From the NCBI RefSeq assembly GCF_022394535.1, contig NZ_CP089414.1:5291566-5355565 (forward strand): a stretch of DNA of 64,000 nt, given 5' to 3'. This DNA comes from Dyella terrae. Lineage in GTDB: Bacteria > Pseudomonadota > Gammaproteobacteria > Xanthomonadales > Rhodanobacteraceae. A program made the translations under genes and the position numbers. This document shows positions 56,718-64,000 of this stretch, piece after piece (position 1 is the stretch's first letter; each line of letters opens with the position of its first letter). Under the pieces are notes generated by a model. The model worked only from the letters and a program-made list of their open reading frames with translations. It did not search any database and had not been told where the DNA came from.

Positions 56718-58787
56718 GTGGAACTTTCTACCTCCATTCTGCTGACCATTGCCCTCGCACCGCTCGTCGGATGCGTCCTGGCGGGTTTCTTTGGCCGCTT
56801 CATCGGCCGAGCCGGATCGCACACCGTAACCATTCTTGGCGTGGCGGTTGCGTGCGGCCTGTCGTTCTACGTGCTGTACCAGATCACTGCGGGCGGTGCG
56901 CCGGTCTATAACCAGAACATCTACACCTGGTTCGACATCGGCAACTACAGCGCCCACGTCGGCTTCATGATCGATCGCCTCACCGCCATGATGATGGTGG
57001 TGGTGACCTTCGTGTCGCTGCTGGTGCACATCTACACCATCGGCTACATGGCCGAGGATCCGGGCTACCAGCGTTTCTTCAGCTACATCTCGCTGTTCAC
57101 CTTCTCGATGTTGATGCTCGTGATGAGCAACAACTTCATGCAGCTGTTCTTCGGCTGGGAAGCGGTGGGTCTGGTGTCGTACCTGCTGATCGGCTTCTGG
57201 TACAAGCGCCCGACGGCGATCTTCGCCAACCTCAAGGCATTCCTGGTCAACCGTGTGGGTGACTTCGGCTTCCTGCTGGGCATCGCTGGCGTGCTGTACT
57301 TCCTGGGCACACTGGACTACGCCACTGCGTTTGCCGCTGCGCCGACTCTGGTGGGCAAGACCCTGCAGATCACCCAGAACACGCATTGGGACGCTGCCAC
57401 GGTCATCTGCATCTTGTTGTTCATCGGTGCGATGGGTAAGTCGGCTCAGGTGCCGTTGCATGTGTGGCTGCCGGATTCGATGGAAGGCCCGACCCCGATT
57501 TCGGCGCTGATCCACGCCGCGACGATGGTGACCGCCGGCATCTTCATGGTGGCGCGCATGTCGCCGTTCTTCGAGCTTTCGGAGACCGCGCTCAGCTTCG
57601 TGATGATCATCGGTGCCACTGGTGCGCTGTTCACCGGCCTGATCGGCATCGTGCAGAACGACATCAAGCGCGTCGTCGCGTACTCCACGCTGTCACAGCT
57701 GGGCTACATGACGGTGGCGCTGGGCGTGTCGGCTTATGCCGGCGCCGTGTTCCATCTGATGACCCATGCGTTCTTCAAGGCGCTGCTGTTCCTGGGCGCG
57801 GGCTCGGTCATCATCGCCATGCACCATGAGCAGGACATGCGCTACATGGGCGGTCTGCGCAAGTACATGCCGATCACCTGGATCACCATGTGGATCGGTT
57901 CGCTGGCGCTGTGCGGCGTGCCGTTCTTTGCGGGCTTCTACTCGAAGGACGCGATCATCGAAGCGGTGGGCGAGTCGCATCGCGCTGGTGCCAGCTACGC
58001 CTACTTCTGCGTGATGGCCGGTGCATTCGTCACCGCGCTGTACACCTTCCGCCAGATGTACCTGACCTTCCACGGCAAAGAACGTTTCGTGGTGGTGCGC
58101 GATCATGGCCACGGTCATGGTCACGATGCTCATGCCGACCATGATGACCACCATCACGTCTCGCACAAGGATGACCATGGCCATCACGAGCAGGGCATCA
58201 TGCACGAGACGCCGAAGGAGTCGCCGTGGGTGGTGACGCTGCCGCTGATCTTGCTGGCGATTCCGTCGGTCATCATTGGCGCGTTGGCGGTCAAGCCGCT
58301 GCTCTTTGGCGAGTGGTTCGGTTCCGCCATCCACGTCAACGAAGCGAACAACGTGCTCGGCGAGCTGGGCAAGGAGTTCCACGATTGGATGTCGGCAGGC
58401 CTGCACGGTTTCACGCAGCTGCCGTTCTTCCTGGTGCTCGCGGCCTTCGCCATCCAGACCTACATCTACCTGTTCAACCCGGCCTTGGCTGATCGCATCA
58501 AGAATGCGCTGAAGCCGATCTACAACGTGCTCAACCACAAGTACTGGTTCGACGCGGTGTACTACATCGTCTTTGCTCGCGGCGGCATGGCGCTGGGTCG
58601 TGCCCTCTGGAAGGGTGGCGATGCCACGATCATCGACGGTGTGCTGATCAATGGTTCGGCGAGTCTTGTGGACCGTATCGCGGGTGGCGTGCGTCGCCTG
58701 CAGTCCGGTTACCTCTATCACTATGCCTTCGCGATGATCCTCGGCCTTATCCTGCTGCTCGGCGGGTATTGGCTGGTCGGGCAATAA
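56718..58787 (+). CDS. nuoL: NADH-quinone oxidoreductase subunit L
   Basis: 689 residues from a GTG at 56718. Antiporter-like proton channel with GWEAVGLVSYLLIGFWY (key Glu), GKSAQVPLHVWLPDSMEGPTPISALIHAATMV and the long amphipathic C-terminal helix followed by a last membrane helix. Between helices, residues 463-497 hold 14 histidines among 35 residues, with Asp and Gly, an insertion I do not associate with E. coli NuoL. Confidence 0.97.
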   Translation: MELSTSILLTIALAPLVGCVLAGFFGRFIGRAGSHTVTILGVAVACGLSFYVLYQITAGGAPVYNQNIYTWFDIGNYSAHVGFMIDRLTAMMMVVVTFVSLLVHIYTIGYMAEDPGYQRFFSYISLFTFSMLMLVMSNNFMQLFFGWEAVGLVSYLLIGFWYKRPTAIFANLKAFLVNRVGDFGFLLGIAGVLYFLGTLDYATAFAAAPTLVGKTLQITQNTHWDAATVICILLFIGAMGKSAQVPLHVWLPDSMEGPTPISALIHAATMVTAGIFMVARMSPFFELSETALSFVMIIGATGALFTGLIGIVQNDIKRVVAYSTLSQLGYMTVALGVSAYAGAVFHLMTHAFFKALLFLGAGSVIIAMHHEQDMRYMGGLRKYMPITWITMWIGSLALCGVPFFAGFYSKDAIIEAVGESHRAGASYAYFCVMAGAFVTALYTFRQMYLTFHGKERFVVVRDHGHGHGHDAHADHDDHHHVSHKDDHGHHEQGIMHETPKESPWVVTLPLILLAIPSVIIGALAVKPLLFGEWFGSAIHVNEANNVLGELGKEFHDWMSAGLHGFTQLPFFLVLAAFAIQTYIYLFNPALADRIKNALKPIYNVLNHKYWFDAVYYIVFARGGMALGRALWKGGDATIIDGVLINGSASLVDRIAGGVRRLQSGYLYHYAFAMILGLILLLGGYWLVGQ

Positions 58788-58800
58788 GGGAACCTGCTCC

Positions 58801-60309
58801 ATGTTCAATCATTTGCTCAGCCTGCTGATCTGGCTTCCCATTCTGGGTGCCATCCCCGTGCTGCTTGCCGGCTCCAGTCGCCCCAACGCGGCGCGCTGGA
58901 TCTCGCTGCTGGTGGCCATCGCAACCTTCGTGGCGAGCCTTTGCCTGCTGTCGCACTTCAATGCGGCAGACGGTGCGAAGCAGTTGCTCGAAAATCACGT
59001 GTGGATCGCTCCGCTCGGGGTCAACTATGGCCTCGGTGTCGACGGTATCTCCGTGGCGCTGATCCTGCTGACCACCTTCGTCGGCATCCTTGTGATCGTC
59101 GGCGCCTGGGAAGTCATCCAGACCAACCCGCATCAGTACATGGCTGCCATGCTGGTGCTCGAGGGCCTGATGATCGGTGTGTTCTGCGCCACCGACGCGT
59201 TGCTGTTCTACGTGTTCTTCGAGGCCATGCTGATCCCGATGTTTATTCTCATCGGTGTCTGGGGCGGTCCGCGTCGCGTTTACGCCACGCTGAAGTTCTT
59301 CATCTACACGTTCTTCGGCTCCATCTTCATGCTGGTGGGCCTGATTTACTTGTACCTGCAGGCACACACCTTCGATCTGGCGGCGCTGGCGAACCTGCCG
59401 CTGTCGATGAAGGAGCAGACCTGGCTGTTCTTCGCCTTCCTTATCGCTTTCGCGGTGAAGGTGCCGATGGTGCCGGTGCATACCTGGCTTCCGGATGCGC
59501 ACGTGGAGGCGCCGACCGGCGGTTCGGTGGTGCTGGCCGCGGTGATGCTGAAGATCGGTGGCTATGGCTTCTTGCGCTTCTCGCTACCCATCGTGCCGGA
59601 CGCCGCTGACGCGTACGCCTGGGTGGTGATCGGCCTGAGCCTGGTCGCGGTGGTCTATATCGGCTACATCGCGCTGGTGCAGGAGGACATGAAGAAGCTG
59701 GTGGCGTACTCGTCCGTGGCTCACATGGGCTTCGTGACGCTGGGTATCTTCATCGCCTTCATGTTGGTGCGCGGCACCAACAACCTCGATGCCGCCAAGC
59801 TGGGCATGCAGGGTGCGATGGTGCAGATGATTTCGCACGGCTTCGTGTCCGGCGCGATGTTCTCGTGCATCGGCGTGATGTACGACCGCCTGCACACCCG
59901 CCAGATCAAGGACTACGGTGGCGTCATCAACGTGATGCCCTGGTTCGGCTTCTTCTATGTGCTGTTCGCCATGGCTAACAGTGGTCTGCCGGGTACCAGC
60001 GGTTTCGTGGGCGAGTTCCAGGTGATCCTGGCTAGCTTCCAGGCCAATCCGTGGATCGCGTTCTTCGCCGCCTTCACCTTGATCATCGGTGCGGCCTACA
60101 CGCTGTATATGGTCAAGCGTGTGCTGTGGGGTGACATCACCAACCCGCACGTGGCGGAGATGAAGGACATCAACGGCCGCGAGTGGTTCGTTCTAGGTGC
60201 CTTTGCCGCGGCCGTGTTGGCCTTGGGCATCTGGCCGCAGCCGCTGATCCACCTGATGGACGCTTCGGTGTCGCAGCTGGTGACGCAGCTTGGCAATCAC
60301 AAGATCTAA
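58801..60309 (+). CDS. nuoM: NADH-quinone oxidoreductase subunit M
   Basis: 502 residues, about 14 membrane helices. YVFFEAMLIPMFILIGVWGG (key Glu), AVKVPMVPVHTWLPDAHVEAPTGGSVVLA and the SVAHMGFVTLGIF segment are NuoM signatures. Second antiporter-like subunit. Confidence 0.98.
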   Translation: MFNHLLSLLIWLPILGAIPVLLAGSSRPNAARWISLLVAIATFVASLCLLSHFNAADGAKQLLENHVWIAPLGVNYGLGVDGISVALILLTTFVGILVIVGAWEVIQTNPHQYMAAMLVLEGLMIGVFCATDALLFYVFFEAMLIPMFILIGVWGGPRRVYATLKFFIYTFFGSIFMLVGLIYLYLQAHTFDLAALANLPLSMKEQTWLFFAFLIAFAVKVPMVPVHTWLPDAHVEAPTGGSVVLAAVMLKIGGYGFLRFSLPIVPDAADAYAWVVIGLSLVAVVYIGYIALVQEDMKKLVAYSSVAHMGFVTLGIFIAFMLVRGTNNLDAAKLGMQGAMVQMISHGFVSGAMFSCIGVMYDRLHTRQIKDYGGVINVMPWFGFFYVLFAMANSGLPGTSGFVGEFQVILASFQANPWIAFFAAFTLIIGAAYTLYMVKRVLWGDITNPHVAEMKDINGREWFVLGAFAAAVLALGIWPQPLIHLMDASVSQLVTQLGNHKI

Positions 60310-60321
60310 GCAGGACCGATC

Positions 60322-61761
60322 ATGCCGAATCTCAATGACATTCTGATCCTGTTGCCGGAGTTCTATCTGGTAGCGGCAGCGTGCTTGCTGCTACTACTGG
60401 ATGCCTTCATGAAGCCAGAGCAGCGCCCCATGCTGCACTGGTTGTCCATCGCCGTGCTGCTCGTGGCCATGTACTTGGTAGTGGCCGGTCAGCCGAGCCA
60501 GCCCGTGACCGCCTTCGGCGGCATGTTCATCCGCGACGGGGTGTCTGAGATCCTCAAGGTCTTCGCGCTGCTGAGCACGGTGCTGGTGTTCGTCTACGCC
60601 AAGCCCTACCTGCAGGATCGCAAGCTGTTCGTGGGCGAGTTCTACACGCTGACCATCTTCGCGGTGATCGGCATCATGCTGCTGGTGTCGGCCGGCAACC
60701 TGATCATGGTGTATCTGGGGCTGGAACTGCTGACGCTCTCGTCCTACGCGCTGGTCGCATTGAATCGTGATTCGCGCCTGTCCTCGGAAGCAGCCATCAA
60801 GTACTTCGTGCTGGGTGCACTGGCCTCGGGCATGCTGCTGTACGGCATGTCGATGGTGTACGGCGCTACCCAGACGCTGGATCTGGCCCATCTGCACGTA
60901 GCCGCCACGCATACCAACATGCCGCACCTGCTGGTGTTCGGCCTGATCTTCATGATCGTGGGTATCGGCTTCAAGCTGGGTGCAGCGCCGTTCCACATGT
61001 GGATTCCGGACGTGTACCAGGGTTCGCCGACGGCGGTGACCATTTTCATCGGTTCCGCACCGAAGCTGGCCGCGTTCGGTATGGCGTATCGCCTATTGGC
61101 TTCGGGCCTGGGTGACCTGTCCCAGCATTGGCAGCTCATGCTGGCCTGCTTGGCCGTGCTGTCGCTGGCGATCGGCAACATCGTCGCCCTGGTGCAGAGC
61201 AACCTGAAGCGACTGCTGGCCTACTCGACCATCTCGCACATGGGTTACCTGCTGGTCGGCTTGGTCAATGCCAGTCCGGAGGGCTATGCCGCCGCGCTGT
61301 TCTACGCCATCAGCTACGCGCTGACCGGCGCCGCTGCTTTCGGCGTGATCCTGGCCCTGGCCCGTGCCGGTTTCGAGTGCGAAGAAATCGACGATCTCAA
61401 GGGGCTCAACCAGCGTTCGCCGTGGGCCGCGTTCCTGATGATGCTGGTGATGTTCTCGCTGGCTGGTGTGCCGCCGCTGTTCGGCTTCTTCGGCAAGCTG
61501 CTGGTGTTCCAGGCTGCAATCCACGCCGGCTTCATGTGGTTGGCCATCGTCGGTGCCGTGTTCGCCATCATCGGCCTCTACTACTACCTGCGCGTCGTCA
61601 AGGTGATGTACTTCGACAAGCCGGTGGAGGGCACTGAAATTCACCTGCAGAAGGACGTTTCAGTTCGCCTGGTGCTGTCGTTGAACGTACTGGCGTTGCT
61701 GGTGCTCGGTATCGTCTGGGGCCCGCTGTTTGGCTGGTGCCAGAGCGTTTTTGTCGGTTGA
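60322..61761 (+). CDS. nuoN: NADH-quinone oxidoreductase subunit N
   Basis: 479 residues, 14 membrane helices. VYLGLELLTLSSYALVAL (key Glu), FKLGAAPFHMWIPDVYQGSPTAVTIFIGSAPK and AYSTISHMGYLLVGL are NuoN motifs. Third antiporter-like subunit and the last gene of the operon. Confidence 0.98.
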   Translation: MPNLNDILILLPEFYLVAAACLLLLLDAFMKPEQRPMLHWLSIAVLLVAMYLVVAGQPSQPVTAFGGMFIRDGVSEILKVFALLSTVLVFVYAKPYLQDRKLFVGEFYTLTIFAVIGIMLLVSAGNLIMVYLGLELLTLSSYALVALNRDSRLSSEAAIKYFVLGALASGMLLYGMSMVYGATQTLDLAHLHVAATHTNMPHLLVFGLIFMIVGIGFKLGAAPFHMWIPDVYQGSPTAVTIFIGSAPKLAAFGMAYRLLASGLGDLSQHWQLMLACLAVLSLAIGNIVALVQSNLKRLLAYSTISHMGYLLVGLVNASPEGYAAALFYAISYALTGAAAFGVILALARAGFECEEIDDLKGLNQRSPWAAFLMMLVMFSLAGVPPLFGFFGKLLVFQAAIHAGFMWLAIVGAVFAIIGLYYYLRVVKVMYFDKPVEGTEIHLQKDVSVRLVLSLNVLALLVLGIVWGPLFGWCQSVFVG

Positions 61762-61765
61762 AAAC

Positions 61766-61794
61766 CATCGTGACGACTGCATGTCGTCACGATG
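61766..61794. terminator. Strong hairpin after nuoN
   Basis: CATCGTGACGAC, TGCAT, GTCGTCACGATG: a perfect 12-base stem starting five bases past the nuoN stop. It is not followed by a T run (GTCTTGTCAG), so it may end or stabilise the nuo mRNA rather than act as a classical terminator. Confidence 0.6.
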
Positions 61795-61832
61795 TCTTGT
61801 CAGTGAATGTGAAATTATTTTCGCGAAAAGGC

Positions 61833-61861
61833 TTGCAAGAATTCGGCCATCTCGCTATTAT
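61833..61861 (+). promoter_or_regulatory. Sigma-70 promoter of the initiator tRNA
   Basis: TTGCAA at 61833-61838, 17-base spacer, TATTAT at 61856-61861, placing the start of transcription about seven bases before the tRNA. Confidence 0.75.
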
Positions 61862-61874
61862 TTTCGGACTCTGA

Positions 61875-61951
<77 letters not shown>

Positions 61952-61969
61952 GATCTTTCTTAGAACAAG

Positions 61970-61993
61970 AAAGCCTCCTCGTGAGGCTTTTTT
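61970..61993 (+). terminator. Terminator after the initiator tRNA
   Basis: AAGCCTC, a five-base loop, GAGGCTT followed by four more T. It separates the tRNA from rimP, perhaps incompletely. Confidence 0.85.
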
Positions 61994-62173
61994 GTTGGGC
62001 GCAAGGAAGCGTCGCACGTGCGTCACAAGCCGCTTAGATGCTGGCTGCGCCCCAGGTGCCCCGAAAGAGTCTGGATGGGTCGGGACATCGGCGAGACGCT
62101 CTTATTTGAGAGCATGGAATGGGCCGCTTGAGCCCATTTTTTGTTTCTGGCGATCGGTAACGGTAGACGAATC

Positions 62174-62689
62174 ATGGATACGCAGGCACTGGCTCAACGC
62201 TTCACGGAAATTCTGGTCGATCTCGGGCTGGAGTGTATTGGCGTGGAGTTCACCCCGTCGCAGGGGCAGAGTACCCTGCGTGTCTACCTCGACATCGAGG
62301 GTCGCGAAATCAACGTGGAAGACTGCGAAGCGGCAAGTCGCGAGCTGTCGGCCATGCTGGATGTGGAAGATCCGATTCCTGGCCACTATGTGCTGGAAGT
62401 TTCCTCGCCAGGCATTGATCGCCCGCTGTTTACGGCGGCTCAGTTCGCCAAGGTAGCGGGTACAGACGTAAAGATTTTGCTGAAGGCGCCCCTGGAAGGA
62501 CGCCGCCGCTTGCGCGGCAAGGTCATATCGGTGGAAGGCGAGCGAATTTCGCTGGAAGCAGAAGGCAAGACCTTCGAGTTCGACCATGACGCCGTAGAAA
62601 GCGCGCGCGTGGTGCCGGATTGGATGGCGCTCGGTTATCAGCCGCAGCCCAAGCCGGGAAGCAAGCCGGGCAAGAAGGCCACGAAGTAA
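62174..62689 (+). CDS. rimP: Ribosome maturation factor RimP
   Basis: 171 residues from the ATG at 62174. [62 protein letters not shown] and the C-terminal Sm-like domain ([38 protein letters not shown]) are typical. It helps 30S subunit assembly. The last 15 residues are Lys/Pro/Gly-rich. First gene of rimP-nusA-infB. Confidence 0.96.
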   Translation: MDTQALAQRFTEILVDLGLECIGVEFTPSQGQSTLRVYLDIEGREINVEDCEAASRELSAMLDVEDPIPGHYVLEVSSPGIDRPLFTAAQFAKVAGTDVKILLKAPLEGRRRLRGKVISVEGERISLEAEGKTFEFDHDAVESARVVPDWMALGYQPQPKPGSKPGKKATK

Positions 62690-62737
62690 ATCAATCGAAA
62701 CCGATGGGGCGCCGATGGCGTCTACGGAGTTGCTGCA

Positions 62738-64000
62738 ATGAGCAAAGAGCTTTTGCTGGTGGTTGACGCGGTTGCCAATGAAAAAGGCGTGCCGCGTGAA
62801 GTGATTTTCCAGGCTATGGAAGCGGCGCTCGCGTCCGCGGCCAAGAAGCGCTATCCGGACGAAGATCCGGATATTCGCGTGGTCATCGACCGCCACAGCG
62901 GCGATTACGAGACCTTCCGCCGTTGGGAAATCATCGCCGACGACGGCGAGATGGAGTCGCCGTTCCACCAGGTCCGCCTGATGGATGCCGTCGACGAGCG
63001 CGAAGGCGCTGAGATCGGCGAGTACATCGAAGCACAGGTCGAAAACGCCGAGTTCGGCCGCATCGCCGCACAGGCCGCCAAGCAGGTGATCGTGCAGCGC
63101 GTTCGCGAAGCCGAGCGCATGCAGGTGGTGGACGCCTTCCGCGAACGCGTGGGCGAGCTGGTCACCGGCATCGTCAAGCGCGTCGAGCGCGGCAACGTCT
63201 ACCTCGACCTGGGCAGCAACGCCGAAGCCTTCATTCCGCGCGACCGAACCATTCCGCGCGAGTCGGCCCGTGTCGGTGATCGCGTCCGCGGTTACCTCTA
63301 CGAGGTACGCTCGGAAGCCCGCGGCCCGCAGCTGTTCGTGTCCCGCGCCGCGCCGGAATTCATGATTGAGCTGTTCAAGCTCGAAGTGCCGGAAGTCGGT
63401 CAGGGCCTGGTGGAGATCAAGGGTTGTGCCCGCGATCCGGGTGACCGCGCCAAGATCGCCGTGGTCGCGCATGACTCACGCACCGACCCCATCGGCGCCT
63501 GCATCGGTATGCGCGGTTCGCGCGTGCAGGCCGTGTCCAACGAGCTCAATGGCGAGCGCGTGGACATCATCCTGTGGCATGAAAACCAGGCCCAGTACGT
63601 CATCAACGCGATGGCGCCTGCAGAAGTGCAGTCCATCATCATGGACGAGGAAAAGCACTCCATGGACATCGCTGTGGCTGAGGACAAGCTGTCCCAGGCC
63701 ATCGGTCGCGGTGGCCAGAACGTGCGCCTTGCCAGCAAGCTCACCGGCTGGCAACTCAACGTGATGACGCAGGACCAGGTCGCCGCCAAGAGCGAGGCCG
63801 AGCAGGAATCGGCACGCCAGTTGTTCATGGACAAGCTGGAAGTGGACCAGGAGATCGCAAGCATCCTGGTGCAGGAAGGTTTCTCCAGCGTCGAGGAAAT
63901 CGCCTATGTGCCCAGCGCTGAACTGCTGGCCGTGGAAGGCTTCGACGAAGACATTGTGGAAGAGCTCCGCGCCCGCGCCCGCGACGCGCTGCTGACCGAA
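62738..64000 (+). CDS. nusA: Transcription termination/antitermination protein NusA (partial, C-terminus off the right edge)
   Basis: 421 codons are visible from the ATG at 62738 to the last base; family length is about 500. Seen in order: N-terminal RNA polymerase-binding domain ([31 protein letters not shown]), S1 domain ([30 protein letters not shown], about 135-200), KH1 ([17 protein letters not shown]), KH2 ([16 protein letters not shown]) and the start of the C-terminal helix-hairpin-helix repeats ([21 protein letters not shown]). Binds RNA polymerase and nascent RNA to control pausing and termination. Follows rimP by 48 bases. Confidence 0.97.
   Translation, partial: MSKELLLVVDAVANEKGVPREVIFQAMEAALASAAKKRYPDEDPDIRVVIDRHSGDYETFRRWEIIADDGEMESPFHQVRLMDAVDEREGAEIGEYIEAQVENAEFGRIAAQAAKQVIVQRVREAERMQVVDAFRERVGELVTGIVKRVERGNVYLDLGSNAEAFIPRDRTIPRESARVGDRVRGYLYEVRSEARGPQLFVSRAAPEFMIELFKLEVPEVGQGLVEIKGCARDPGDRAKIAVVAHDSRTDPIGACIGMRGSRVQAVSNELNGERVDIILWHENQAQYVINAMAPAEVQSIIMDEEKHSMDIAVAEDKLSQAIGRGGQNVRLASKLTGWQLNVMTQDQVAAKSEAEQESARQLFMDKLEVDQEIASILVQEGFSSVEEIAYVPSAELLAVEGFDEDIVEELRARARDALLTE

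Noticed and set aside
58104..58208. The CAT/GAC-rich stretch in nuoL as a DNA repeat array or CRISPR-like element
   Set aside because: The repeats are codon-level His and Asp in an intact nuoL frame, not spaced direct repeats.
62102..63472. A 456-codon open frame on the minus strand opposite rimP and nusA
   Set aside because: RimP and NusA on the plus strand show full family motifs; the reverse frame resembles nothing.

Overview
This is ordinary chromosomal core sequence of a GC-rich gammaproteobacterium. I infer order Xanthomonadales (Lysobacterales), most likely Rhodanobacteraceae (Dyella/Rhodanobacter/Luteibacter type). The reasons are gene order and protein content: lolC-lolD-comEC-exbB-exbD-msbA-lpxK; ffs-dnaX-ybaB-recR; yceD-rpmF-fabH-fabD-fabG-acpP-fabF-pabB-pabC-mltG-tmk-holB; a 14-gene nuo operon with separate nuoC and nuoD followed by tRNA-fMet-rimP-nusA; the Kdo kinase KdkA; and a PilZ protein of the type IV pilus type. 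The genus is a guess. I saw no prophage, insertion sequence, CRISPR array, integrase, toxin cluster or plasmid function.

Layout. 1-4224: a MarR regulator cut by the left edge, a TatD-family hydrolase, two glycine-zipper lipoproteins, a small secreted SleB-like cell wall hydrolase, a 461-base gap, and YgfZ. 4353-8857: the succinate dehydrogenase locus sdhC-D-A-B, with an SDHAF4/DUF1674 assembly factor just upstream and sdhE plus a YgfX-like membrane protein downstream. sdhC is frameshifted in a run of seven G. 8926-17293: envelope biogenesis (lolC, lolD, msbA, lpxK, an ExbB/ExbD pair) with comEC inside. 17355-21586: a third glycine-zipper protein, a DUF6165 protein, an LPS heptosyltransferase, kdkA, a frameshifted metallo-beta-lactamase-fold gene (also in a run of seven G), and DinB. 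21687-25575: tRNA-Ser, SRP RNA, dnaX, ybaB, recR, a GNAT acetyltransferase and a HIT protein. 25639-32833: a Slp lipoprotein, the transglutaminase/DUF58/MoxR operon, a GT39 glycosyltransferase, Maf and a coiled-coil membrane protein. 32968-43714: yceD-rpmF, fatty acid synthesis, the p-aminobenzoate genes, mltG, tmk and holB. 43795-46827: a GT39 plus PIG-L deacetylase pair, then PilZ. 47114-61761: nuoA-N. 61875-64000: initiator tRNA, rimP, and nusA cut by the right edge.

Functionally the window joins aerobic respiration (complexes I and II with two complex II assembly factors), LPS and lipoprotein export with inner-core modification, fatty acid and folate precursor synthesis, and replication and transcription housekeeping. 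I do not see a convincing undescribed multi-gene system. The best leads are the two identical G7 frameshifts, the assembly factors bracketing sdh, a three-member glycine-zipper family of which two members share a Cys-x-Gln-Cys-Gly motif, a 196-base element with perfect 13-base inverted ends between fabH and fabD, a near-leaderless promoter at yceD, the GT39/PIG-L pair between holB and pilZ, and a histidine-rich loop in NuoL.
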